DNA of 37,306 bases from NCBI GenBank assembly GCA_937916505.1, contig CALFSW010000057.1, positions 1 through 37,306 on the forward strand, in the 5' to 3' direction. The position numbers and the translations under genes were made by a program. Under the pieces are notes generated by a model. That model was not told the origin of the DNA. It ran no database searches and saw only the letters and a program-made list of their open reading frames with translations. Of the stretch, positions 7,363 through 15,310 are shown piece by piece. Position 1 is the first letter of the stretch. The number at the start of each line of letters is the position of its first letter. The DNA is from an uncultured Verrucomicrobiales bacterium. Lineage in GTDB: Bacteria; Verrucomicrobiota; Verrucomicrobiia; Verrucomicrobiales; Akkermansiaceae.

Positions 7363-7619
7363 TCAATTCTTCTTAAATATTCGCTTTTTCTAAACGAGTT
7401 TTTTGTATTTCCAAGGGAAATAGCTCATCGAAAGAGAGGATTTTTGATCCTAATTCGACAAAACCCGCCGCTTCGCTACGTTTTTTAGAAGGCACTTCGT
7501 TGCTGCCGGATTTCTCTCCTTCGGGAGAACAGCCGGTTTTGTGCGAAGCGGCTTCGGATTGGTCTCCGAAGTCGCTTTTTCGTGCCGACATGTTCACCAA
7601 TTTTTGACATACAACTTCC
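7363..7619 (+). promoter_or_regulatory. Structured AT-rich leader/intergenic region upstream of the DUF1549 gene
   Basis: This 257-base region contains several nested structures. A 10-base inverted repeat gccgcttcgc/gcgaagcggc sits at 7467-7476 and 7543-7552. Between its arms is a UUCG-capped hairpin (tctcc-ttcg-ggaga, 7515-7528). The right arm overlaps the left arm of the terminator at 7547-7576, so the long-range pairing and the terminator exclude each other. That is the logic of an attenuator. On the minus strand an open frame of 72 codons (7373-7591) also exists; it has mixed codon use and no recognisable domain, and I do not call it a gene. Confidence 0.35.
7547..7580 (+). terminator. 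Rho-independent terminator between the ABC exporter and the DUF1549 gene
   Basis: A 12-bp stem (7547-7558 with 7565-7576, agcggcttcgga/tccgaagtcgct) contains one G-U pair and a 6-base loop. A run of T follows at 7576-7580. It may end the ABC exporter transcript or act as an attenuator 40 bases before the next start codon. Confidence 0.75.
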
Positions 7620-10097
7620 ATGCGTTTCATTGCCTGCGCGCTCTTACTTCCCTTATCAGCCTTCGCTGAGGTCGATTTCAACCGCGACATCCGTCCTTTT
7701 CTCTCAGACAAGTGCTTTCATTGCCATGGTCCCGATGAAAAACACCGCGAAGCAGATCTGCGGCTCGACACCTTTGAAGGGGCGACCGAGGGAGGCGAAT
7801 TTGAAATCCCCATCGAGCCGGGCAAACCGGATGAATCGGAAGTTATCGCCCGCATCCTCAATCTGGACCCAAAAGAAATCATGCCACCACCGGAGACCCA
7901 CAAAAAGGTCACCGATAAGGAACTCGCACTTCTCAGGCAATGGATCACCGAAGGTGCCGGGTATGACGAGCCTTGGACTTACAAGTCCCCCTTCAAGAAC
8001 GCCGCCCCCATCGTTCAAAGTAAGGATTGGCCGGTCAATTGGATCGACCGCTTCATTCTGGGGCGACTCGAGAAGGAAGCCATTCCTCCTTCTCCTGATG
8101 CCGATGCCGTCACCTTGATTCGGCGCCTTCACTTCGACCTCACCGGCCTTCCACCCACACCCGAAACCCGCGATCGCTTCCTGACCGCTTTCCAAAACAA
8201 CCCTCAAACCGCAGTCGAAGCCGAAGTCGATCTCCTTCTCGCCTCTCCCGGCTACGGCGAACGCATGGCCATCTACTGGCTCGACCTCGTCCGCTATGCC
8301 GACACCGTCGGTTACCACGGCGATCAGGATCACAACATCTCCCCTTACCGCGATTACATCATCCGCTCGTTCAACGAAAACCTCCCCTTCGATCAATTCA
8401 CCCGCGAACAACTCGCCGGAGACCTCCTCCCAAATCCCACCCAACTCCAACTCGTCGCCACCGGCTACAACCGCCTCCTCCAAACCACCCATGAAGGCGG
8501 GCTACAACAGGCCGAATACCGCGCAATCTATCAAGCTGACCGCGTCCGCAATGTCTCCGCGGTCTGGATGGGCGCCACCGTCGGATGTGCTCAATGCCAC
8601 GATCACAAATACGACCCTTATACCGCGAAGGACTTCCACACCCTCGGCGCCTTTTTTGCCGACATCGACGACGAACAACACTTCAAAGCCGGAACCAATT
8701 CGCTCCCCACACGACGGCCGCCCGAAATCCCCGTTTACACACCCGCCCAGCAAGCCGAACTTGATTCACTGAACAAGAAGCTCAACGAACTCTCCAAAGG
8801 TGAACGCAACGAAATTGCCCGGCTCATTGCCGAGTCCGATTCCCGGGGTGCCGGCGCCAAAAAAGAGAAGAACCCCAGGAAGAAGAAGGATCTCGAAGCC
8901 GGCCTCATCCGCACTAACACCGCTCTTGCCAAGCTCATCGCAAATGATCAACTCGTGGAATGGAAGAAGACCGAGGCACTTCGCAAAAAGGTCGAATCAA
9001 CCGCCCGCCTATGCATGATCACCCAGCCGCTCAAAACTCCCCGGGTCTCCCGCCTCCTTCCCCGCGGCAACTGGCTCGATGAGACCGGAGACATCGTGCA
9101 ACCGGCGGTGCCCCATTTCATGCCACAGATCAAAAAGGAAGGCCGCCAAAACCGTCTGGATCTCGCCAACTGGCTCGTCGATCCCAAAAACGGAACCGGT
9201 GGTCTCACCGCCCGCGTCATCGCCAACCGCTTCTTCTATCTCTTCTTCGGCACCGGCATCTCCCGCTCACTCGGCGACTTTGGCGGACAGGGCCAGCCAC
9301 CCTCGAATCCCGAACTCCTCGACCGCCTCGCCGTCGAATTTTACCAATCCGGCTGGGACATGAAAAAACTCGTCAAGAACCTCGTCACCTCCCGCGCCTA
9401 CCGCCAATCATCGCTTGTCCCTTCCGGCCTCCAAGAACGCGACCCCTACAACGAACTTATCGCCCGCCAATCCCGCTTCCGCCTCCCCGCCGAAATGGTC
9501 CGCGACAACGCCCTGGCCCTTTCCGGACTCCTCGTCTCGGACACTGGCGGAGCATCGGTAAAGCCCTATCAACCGGCCGGATACTACCGCCACCTCAACT
9601 TCCCCGTCCGCCGCTACAAACAAGACACCGATCAGCGAATCTACCGTCGCAGCCTCTACATTCACTGGCAGCGCCAATTCCTCCACCCCATGCTCAAGGC
9701 CTTCGATGCTCCCAGCCGCGAAGAGTGCACCGCCGAACGCCCCCAATCCAACACCCCGGTGGCGGCCCTCAACCTTCTCAATGACCCCACCTTCATCGAA
9801 GCCGCCCGCGTCTTCGCCGAACGCATCATCAAGGAGTCGAAACCCGACAACCGCTCCCGCCTCGACCACGCCTTCCAAATCGCCCTCAACCGCCTCCCCT
9901 CGGACGAAGAACGCCAAACCCTCGGCCAACTCTTCAACTACGCCGAGGCCGACTTCAAAAAGAACCCCAATTCCGCCGCCGCCCTCATCAACATCGGCCA
10001 AACAAAACCCTCCAAGTCAGATCCCGTTCTCCTCGCCACCTGGACCACTGTCACAAGAGCCATTCTCAACCTAAGCGAAACCACCACCCGCAACTAA
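7620..10097 (+). CDS. Secreted PSCyt1/DUF1549/DUF1553 protein (planctomycete-type cytochrome)
   Basis: The 825-residue protein has a signal peptide (1-16, cut at AFA-EV). A planctomycete-type cytochrome c module follows, with heme site CFHCH (C32, C35, H36) and a likely axial Met in IMPPPE (M88). The DUF1549 domain (about 140-350) begins WIDRFILGRLEKEAI and includes a second CxxCH, CAQCH at 323-327. A Lys/Glu-rich linker (about 375-450) leads to DUF1553 (about 515-790), which contains LVTSRAYRQSS. The protein probably acts in the periplasm or at the outer membrane. The family is hugely expanded in Verrucomicrobia and Planctomycetes, its activity is unproven, and it is often found near sulfatases. 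Four bases separate it from the DUF1501 gene, its usual partner. Confidence 0.92.
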   Translation: MRFIACALLLPLSAFAEVDFNRDIRPFLSDKCFHCHGPDEKHREADLRLDTFEGATEGGEFEIPIEPGKPDESEVIARILNLDPKEIMPPPETHKKVTDKELALLRQWITEGAGYDEPWTYKSPFKNAAPIVQSKDWPVNWIDRFILGRLEKEAIPPSPDADAVTLIRRLHFDLTGLPPTPETRDRFLTAFQNNPQTAVEAEVDLLLASPGYGERMAIYWLDLVRYADTVGYHGDQDHNISPYRDYIIRSFNENLPFDQFTREQLAGDLLPNPTQLQLVATGYNRLLQTTHEGGLQQAEYRAIYQADRVRNVSAVWMGATVGCAQCHDHKYDPYTAKDFHTLGAFFADIDDEQHFKAGTNSLPTRRPPEIPVYTPAQQAELDSLNKKLNELSKGERNEIARLIAESDSRGAGAKKEKNPRKKKDLEAGLIRTNTALAKLIANDQLVEWKKTEALRKKVESTARLCMITQPLKTPRVSRLLPRGNWLDETGDIVQPAVPHFMPQIKKEGRQNRLDLANWLVDPKNGTGGLTARVIANRFFYLFFGTGISRSLGDFGGQGQPPSNPELLDRLAVEFYQSGWDMKKLVKNLVTSRAYRQSSLVPSGLQERDPYNELIARQSRFRLPAEMVRDNALALSGLLVSDTGGASVKPYQPAGYYRHLNFPVRRYKQDTDQRIYRRSLYIHWQRQFLHPMLKAFDAPSREECTAERPQSNTPVAALNLLNDPTFIEAARVFAERIIKESKPDNRSRLDHAFQIALNRLPSDEERQTLGQLFNYAEADFKKNPNSAAALINIGQTKPSKSDPVLLATWTTVTRAILNLSETTTRN

Positions 10098-10101
10098 GGA
10101 T

Positions 10102-11517
10102 ATGAACGCCTCCAACTTCATCAATCGCCGCACCTTCCTCAACAACGCCGGCCTCTCGTTCGGATCCGCCGCTCTCATGTCTCAACTCATGCGCGGCGAA
10201 GGCCTGGTCGACCAATACCCCGGCCTTTCCGGATTCCCTCATCACGCCCCAAAGGCCAAGCGCGTCATCTTCCTTTGCATGTCCGGTGGTCCATCACACC
10301 TCGAGACCTTCGACTACAAACCCCAGCTCGATAAACTCAACGGACAACCCATGCCCGAGTCCTTCACCAAAGGACAACCCATTGCGCAGCTTCAGGGTCA
10401 ACAGCTCAAAGTCCTCGGCCACCTCGGCAAATTTAAAAAATACGGAAAGTCCGGACAATACATCTCGGACTACATGCCCCACCACCAAAAGATGGCGGAC
10501 GATATCACCGTCATTCGCTCCATGGTGACCGAGCAAATCAATCACGATCCGGCCCACACCTTCATGAACACCGGCACCGCCATCAGCGGTCGCCCTTCCA
10601 TGGGATCCTGGATCAACTACGGCCTCGGCTCGGAATCGGAAAACCTTCCGGGTTTCGTTGTCCTCACCTCCGTCGGTGGCCGCAATCCCCAGCCCATCGC
10701 GTCGCGACAGTGGGGATCCGGATTCCTCCCTTCCCGCTTCCAGGGAGTCGAATTCAACTCCACCGGCGACCCCGTTCAATACGTCACCAATCCCAGCGGG
10801 GTCGATCGCCAGCACCAAAGCGCGCTCATTAAAACCATCCAAAAGCTCGACGCCCAACGAAACGAACTCGTCGACGACCCCGAGATCGCTACCCGCATCA
10901 GCGCCTACGAAATGGCCTTCCGCATGCAAGCCTCGGTTCCCGAACTCACCGACCTCTCCGGAGAATCACAGAAAACACTCGAAATGTACGGAGCAACACC
11001 GGGCGATGGCTCCTATGCCTCAAACTGCCTTCTCGCGCGACGCCTCATTGAAAAAGGCTCCCGCTTCGTCCAACTTTACCACCGTGGTTGGGACCACCAT
11101 GGCGGTCTCGACAAATACATGAAGATCTGCAGCGGCCACACCGACAAAGCCACCTGGGCCCTTCTCACCGATCTCAAACAACGTGGACTTCTCGAGGACA
11201 CCCTCGTGGTTTGGGGTGGCGAATTCGGACGAACACCCATGTTCCAGGGCAAAGGCGGTGCCGGTCGCGACCACCACATCAAAGGTTTCTCCATGTGGAT
11301 GGCCGGAGGCGGAGTGAAGCCCGGCCTCAGCTACGGCGAGACCGACGAACTCGGCTACAATGCCGTCAAAGACATCGTCCACGTGCGCGACTTCCACGCC
11401 ACCCTTCTCCATCTCCTCGGCATCGACCACCACCGCTTCTCCAAAAAATTCCAGGGCCTCGACATGCGCCTCACCGGAGTCGAACCCGCCAAAGTGATCA
11501 AAGGAATTCTCGCGTAG
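10102..11517 (+). CDS. Tat-exported DUF1501 (sulfatase/phosphatase-fold) protein
   Basis: The 471-residue protein starts with a twin-arginine signal (NRRTFLNNAG at residues 8-17 and a hydrophobic stretch after it), so it is exported folded. The body matches DUF1501, distantly related to the alkaline phosphatase/sulfatase fold. It includes VIFLCMSGGPSHLETFDYK near residue 55, MVTEQINHDPAHTFMNTG around 140-158, and WGGEFGRTPMFQGKGGAGRDHH near 370-392, where metal-binding His and Asp residues cluster. Genes of this family almost always follow a DUF1549/DUF1553 gene, as here with 4 bases between them, and the two probably work as a unit. The activity is unknown. The end overlaps the restored 3' end of the convergent AbiEii-like gene by 20 bases. 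Confidence 0.92.
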   Translation: MNASNFINRRTFLNNAGLSFGSAALMSQLMRGEGLVDQYPGLSGFPHHAPKAKRVIFLCMSGGPSHLETFDYKPQLDKLNGQPMPESFTKGQPIAQLQGQQLKVLGHLGKFKKYGKSGQYISDYMPHHQKMADDITVIRSMVTEQINHDPAHTFMNTGTAISGRPSMGSWINYGLGSESENLPGFVVLTSVGGRNPQPIASRQWGSGFLPSRFQGVEFNSTGDPVQYVTNPSGVDRQHQSALIKTIQKLDAQRNELVDDPEIATRISAYEMAFRMQASVPELTDLSGESQKTLEMYGATPGDGSYASNCLLARRLIEKGSRFVQLYHRGWDHHGGLDKYMKICSGHTDKATWALLTDLKQRGLLEDTLVVWGGEFGRTPMFQGKGGAGRDHHIKGFSMWMAGGGVKPGLSYGETDELGYNAVKDIVHVRDFHATLLHLLGIDHHRFSKKFQGLDMRLTGVEPAKVIKGILA

Positions 11518-12131
11518 CCGCCAGCACCCGACTTTTCACCTCTTCCCAAGTCTGCTCGTTCAAAAAAAACAGGATCAGGCTCCTCCTCCGCGTCGTCAAA
11601 CCACGCCAAGCTTTTCAAAACCATGAAGGTCTCGGCATTGGGAAACTTTCGCGAAAACCACCCCAACATCTCTTCCAGAGAATGCCGCTTCAAAAGGGCC
11701 GCGATATCGACAAAGTCCTTTTTCGAACCCCGCCCCACAAGTGCCGATAGCTTCATCGCGACGTTGTCCGGTAACGAAGCCAAGGCAACTCCCTCGTGCA
11801 GCTCAACCGGACTCAGCAAAGAATAACGATAACCGGGTAACTCCACCTTCGTCTTTTGAAGAGTCAGACAGGCTGAACCTTTCGTTCTTTGCAAAATCAA
11901 AGCCCCTTCACCAACAATCTCCTCAAGCTTGGAAAGCTCCGCCTCCGGATCGAACTCTAACGAAGTGAAAAAGTCCAAATCCACCGAAACCCGATGGCCC
12001 AGACGCAAAGCCAGCGCAGTCCCACCCGCGAGATAAAACCCTGAATCCGCCAAAGGCTCACTGATGACCTTTAGTAGGTCCAGTGTGTGGCGCGGGATGA
12101 CGCCCAATATCAAGCGTGTCACGATCCACAT
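11498..12131 (-). pseudogene. AbiEii/AbiGii-type nucleotidyltransferase, frameshifted
   Basis: The minus-strand frame from 12131 carries the hallmark of the AbiEii toxin family (PF08843): FYLAGGTALALRLGHRVSV and DLDFF, the nucleotidyltransferase GG...DxD core, then SLPDNVAMKLSALVGRGSKKD. Near 11561-11570 a run of eight T on the coding strand breaks the frame. With seven T, the gene continues LNEQTWEEVKSRVLAATREFL and stops at 11498-11500, a family-typical end. As sequenced, the frame instead runs on to 11355 inside the DUF1501 gene with unrelated Arg/Trp-rich sequence. The 5' end is also abnormal, because the start merges with a truncated DUF6922-like frame. It is probably inactive unless slippage restores the frame. 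Confidence 0.7.
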
Positions 12132-12180
12132 CCCAAAAGAGATGGGACGAGAAAGCAGACAACGAAGTAGCGGGTTTCAT
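12058..12180 (-). pseudogene. Truncated DUF6922-like partner of the AbiEii-type gene
   Basis: A 40-codon frame beginning MKPATSLSAFSSHLFWDVD, followed by RDTLDIGRHPA, resembles the N-terminus of short DUF6922-type proteins that often precede AbiEii-like nucleotidyltransferases. After about residue 30 the similarity stops and the frame runs into the toxin gene's first codons in another frame, ending at a TGA at 12058-12060. The simplest reading is a deletion that removed the rest of this gene and the toxin's own start codon. The family assignment is from memory of the motif and is moderately sure. Confidence 0.45.
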
Positions 12181-12244
12181 TTCTTACGGAGGCTAGCATC
12201 TGCATCTCCAAAAACAATTCACGATCTTAGCGTTTCAATCATTC

Positions 12245-12652
12245 CTAGTCACGGGAATCAAGAGGTCTCGCCCCATGCGCCTTGAGCAACTCAACACACT
12301 TCTCAGCATCGTTTTTTCTACCAATCGCTCTCTCAAGCACCGTTTCCGTTGCTTGCACAAAATTCACATTTGCCCCTTTCTCAATCAGAAATTCGACCGC
12401 TTCAAGCTCAGCTGATTCTGCCGCTTCCACGAGAGGATAAGAGCCACCCCCTCCTGCCCAAGTGGGCGAAACCAAAGGATCAGCGCCTTTCGCAATAAGC
12501 CGCTCCATTTCACGGACATCCCCACTTCTCGCAGCATCATTGAAGTCCCACTGAACCCCATGTCGCCCATCCGACAAAAGGACCGGCGCATACAAGCCGA
12601 GGCAAATACCAGCAATAAGCGAGACGATCGTAACGTTCAGAGTTTTTGACAT
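12245..12652 (-). CDS. Small membrane-anchored ankyrin-repeat protein
   Basis: This 135-residue protein has an N-terminal signal or anchor helix (residues 7-27) followed by about three ankyrin repeats. The consensus can be seen in FNDAARSGDVREMERLIAKG, then YPLVEAAESAELEAVEFLIEKGANVNF, and TVLERAIGRKNDAEKCVELLKAHGA. Ankyrin repeats bind other proteins. With an export signal this one would act in the periplasm or at the inner membrane. It lies between the trypsin-fold gene (71 bases upstream on the same strand) and the AbiEii remnant. The partner is unknown. Confidence 0.8.
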   Translation of the reverse strand: MSKTLNVTIVSLIAGICLGLYAPVLLSDGRHGVQWDFNDAARSGDVREMERLIAKGADPLVSPTWAGGGGSYPLVEAAESAELEAVEFLIEKGANVNFVQATETVLERAIGRKNDAEKCVELLKAHGARPLDSRD

Positions 12653-12723
12653 GACTTTAGAGTCGGAAAAAGTTGAATGAACTCAACAGGTGATAAAGGA
12701 ACCTTTCAGGAGAAGCCTCCTCT

Positions 12724-14127
12724 TCAAAGTGTTTTCAAAAAATCACGAATGGCCCCGATCTCCAACGACCGGGCTGTCCCGGTTTTAGATGCCATAAAAA
12801 GCCCCAACACTCTGCCCCGACTATCGACCAAAGGAGCTCCCCGGTGCCCCGGGCTCCCATCGAGGGCCACTCTGGAGGAGGATTGGTTTTGCCACGTTTC
12901 GAGTGGAACCATGATCGTCCCCTTTGAGGAGACTGCGGCATTCATTTTCGAATCGGAAAACCCAAAGAGAGTCACCCGACCACCTGGTTTCAGATCGATG
13001 CGACCAGCCAAAGGTAACAATTCATGGCCGACGTGATCAATTTTGAGAGCAGCGATGTCGTGGCCGGATGAAAAACCCCGAACAGCCGCAGGAAACTTGC
13101 GGCCATCTTCCAGGACCACCGTGAGCGCGTGCGGATTGCCGTCGCCATCAAGCAAACCGTGTTTGCAGGTTAAAAGATGCCCACCCTGTTGATAAAAGAA
13201 TCCCGTCCGATGCCCTCCGGGCACCAACACCCTCACACATGCCGGGGCGGCGAAGCGATCCAGGACAGCCTCTCCCAGGGCCTGATAGGAACTTGTGCCA
13301 AGGTCAGGATACTTGAGTCGCAGACCCTTCGCTTTCTCCAGTTTCCCGATTCTCTCCCAACGGTTCATCGCCGAACCGGGATGCCCCTCCGCCAACATTT
13401 GATTGGCCAGCCTGGCCCCCACCCGGAACCTCGCGAGATCATTTCCGGAGAGACGGTAAAAGTCATACGAGAGCTCGAAGTCGCCTGCATCAGCCGCATG
13501 ATTGGCCAGGGTCAACCAGCGCTCCTTGTTCTCTCCCCGTTGTTTCAAGAACTGAGTCCGGGATTCATCATAATTGAGCGAAGGGCTCCCCACCCAGGGA
13601 GTGCGTTTCACAATCGCCTGCATCAATTCCGCAAGAATCAAAAGAGTTTCGTCCTCCTTGGAAAAGAGCAGATCGCCAAGCATTTTCTCAAAATCGGCAA
13701 TCTCTTCCGCCCACTCTTTCGTGTGGCTCTCATGCTCCGTTTTATTATCGTTCCTCAATCCCCGGGCCTTCCGAAAAGCCGCCGAAGCCGCTCCTTTGTT
13801 CACATCTCCATGCACATTGGGCTTGAGCCATCGCCTGCCATTTTGATCAAGCTGCTTCGCCTTCTCCTCCCGTTCATCGGCAGCCTTCTTACCGGCAAGA
13901 ACCTTGTGCTCTTTTGTGAAAATCCGCTTCACACTTCGGTGAACTTTTTTGCCCAGGGTCACAGTGCGGGCATCCCCCTTCTCAATCAAGTCATCGAGTT
14001 TTTTCAAAACCCCCTTCGCCGCCGTCAGCGAGGGATCCTTGAGATCAGCCACCACCCCGGACAATTCCGAGCCCCTCAAACAAGAGATCAGACCAATCAG
14101 GACTAGAAAAAGACGAAGAAATTTCAT
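12724..14127 (-). CDS. Exported trypsin-fold protein lacking the catalytic serine
   Basis: The C-terminal third (about 295-465) is a trypsin-like fold (S1/DegP type). It has the His loop LLTCKHGLLDG (H323), the Asp motif GHDIAALKID (D357) and the usual late motif GAPLVDSRGRVLGL. Where active enzymes have GxSGxP, this protein reads GHRGAP (427-432), so Arg429 replaces the nucleophile and proteolysis is unlikely. The N-terminal region (25-290) is helical and charged, with no recognised domain. The ATG at 14127 gives a clean signal with a possible lipobox, LISC, at Cys16. A TTG at 14139 is an alternative start. It is probably a periplasmic or lipid-anchored binding protein. Confidence 0.8.
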   Translation of the reverse strand: MKFLRLFLVLIGLISCLRGSELSGVVADLKDPSLTAAKGVLKKLDDLIEKGDARTVTLGKKVHRSVKRIFTKEHKVLAGKKAADEREEKAKQLDQNGRRWLKPNVHGDVNKGAASAAFRKARGLRNDNKTEHESHTKEWAEEIADFEKMLGDLLFSKEDETLLILAELMQAIVKRTPWVGSPSLNYDESRTQFLKQRGENKERWLTLANHAADAGDFELSYDFYRLSGNDLARFRVGARLANQMLAEGHPGSAMNRWERIGKLEKAKGLRLKYPDLGTSSYQALGEAVLDRFAAPACVRVLVPGGHRTGFFYQQGGHLLTCKHGLLDGDGNPHALTVVLEDGRKFPAAVRGFSSGHDIAALKIDHVGHELLPLAGRIDLKPGGRVTLFGFSDSKMNAAVSSKGTIMVPLETWQNQSSSRVALDGSPGHRGAPLVDSRGRVLGLFMASKTGTARSLEIGAIRDFLKTL

Positions 14128-14245
14128 TGAGACTCTCAACAGATGTGGACCGGGAATTGCGAAGGTTCAAGCACAGGAATTCCAGCTCAACTCCATGACT
14201 TTCTCGCTTGCCCATTCGGCTACCGCGGAGCACAACCTCACCCAC

Positions 14246-15286
14246 ATGTCTGGAAATACCAAAGTCGCGATCATCGGAGCCAGCGGATACACCGGTCTGG
14301 AACTCCTCCGACTCGTATTCTGCCATCCCAAAGCGGAAGTTGTCGCCATCACCTCACGTGCGAATTCCGGCAAGAAAGTGACCGAGGTTTTTCCTCGCTT
14401 CGAAGGCCATCCGGGCACCGACATCCGTTTCATCGATCCCGATATGGAATCCGTCGCCGCAACCGGAGCTGACGTGGCATTCCTCGCCCTTCCCCACGGA
14501 GCGGCCGCCCCTTTCGCCAAAGATCTTCTCGAACGTGGACTCAAGGTCATCGATTTAAGTGCTGATTTCCGACTCGATGATCCTGATGTCTATGCGGACT
14601 TTTATGACCAGCCCCACCCGGCTCCCGAGCTTCTAAGCGAAGCGGTCTTTGGTCTTCCCGAAGTCTATCAAGATGAGATCAAAGCCGCCCGCCTCGTGGC
14701 TTCCCCCGGCTGCTACCCGACCTCCATCATGCTGCCCCTTCTCCCTCTCCTCAGCGCGGGATTGCTTGACCATGAATCGATCACCGTTTCATCCATGAGC
14801 GGAGTCAGCGGAGCGGGCCGAAAAGCCGACCTCTCCCTCATCTTTGCAGAGGTCAACGAAAGCGTCCGATCCTACGGCCTTCCCCGTCATCGCCATCTCT
14901 CCGAAATCGAGCAGGAACTCGGAAAAGCCGCCGGAGAAAAAGTCACGATCTCTTTCGTCCCCCACCTGATCCCGGTCACCGCCGGAATTTGCACCACGAC
15001 ATTCGCCAAACTCACCGGGGATTTCGAGCAAGTTGGACCGGCCCTCGAACAAGCCTACCGCGATTGCCCCTTTGTCCGCCTTCGAGGTGCCGGAGTATCG
15101 CCCGACACCAAACATGTCACCGGGACCAACTACGTCGACATCGGCTGGCATCACGATGCCCGCACCGGTCGACTCATTTTACAGAGCACTGAAGACAATC
15201 TTGGCAAGGGAGCTGCTGGTCAAGCCATCCAAAGTTTCAACTTAATGGTAGGAAATTTGGAAACTGTCGGGTTGCAAAACCTTTAA
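14246..15286 (+). CDS. argC: N-acetyl-gamma-glutamyl-phosphate reductase
   Basis: This 346-residue enzyme catalyses the NADPH-dependent reduction of N-acetylglutamyl phosphate to the semialdehyde in arginine biosynthesis. The N-terminal Rossmann motif GASGYTG is at 11-17. The catalytic Cys156 lies in ASPGCYPTS, and the C-terminal part contains VSGAGRKADLSLIF and the conserved FVPHLIPVTAGI. I chose the ATG at 14246 because the dinucleotide fold begins six residues later. The frame is open further upstream, and an ATG 51 bases earlier is possible. argJ follows after 24 bases, so the two are probably cotranscribed. All visible catalytic residues are intact. Confidence 0.93.
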   Translation: MSGNTKVAIIGASGYTGLELLRLVFCHPKAEVVAITSRANSGKKVTEVFPRFEGHPGTDIRFIDPDMESVAATGADVAFLALPHGAAAPFAKDLLERGLKVIDLSADFRLDDPDVYADFYDQPHPAPELLSEAVFGLPEVYQDEIKAARLVASPGCYPTSIMLPLLPLLSAGLLDHESITVSSMSGVSGAGRKADLSLIFAEVNESVRSYGLPRHRHLSEIEQELGKAAGEKVTISFVPHLIPVTAGICTTTFAKLTGDFEQVGPALEQAYRDCPFVRLRGAGVSPDTKHVTGTNYVDIGWHHDARTGRLILQSTEDNLGKGAAGQAIQSFNLMVGNLETVGLQNL

Positions 15287-15310
15287 AATTAAATCAGTCT
15301 GACCGATCAT

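Noticed and set aside
7373-7591. Minus-strand 72-codon frame in the structured leader
   Set aside because: Some protein-like segments (SKILSFDELFPLEIQ), but no domain and no clear ribosome binding site, and it runs through the hairpins; the RNA structure explains the region better.
7604-7609. TTGACA just before the DUF1549 start codon
   Set aside because: It lies only 10 bases upstream of the ATG, so it cannot serve as a -35 box for that start.
11355-11497. C-terminal extension of the AbiEii frame inside the DUF1501 gene
   Set aside because: The sequence has no family similarity and results from the homopolymer frameshift; the restored frame stops at 11498.
13177-14106. Plus-strand 309-codon frame opposite the trypsin-fold gene
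   Set aside because: No recognisable domain; it is the antisense shadow of a gene with a signal peptide and clear trypsin-fold motifs.
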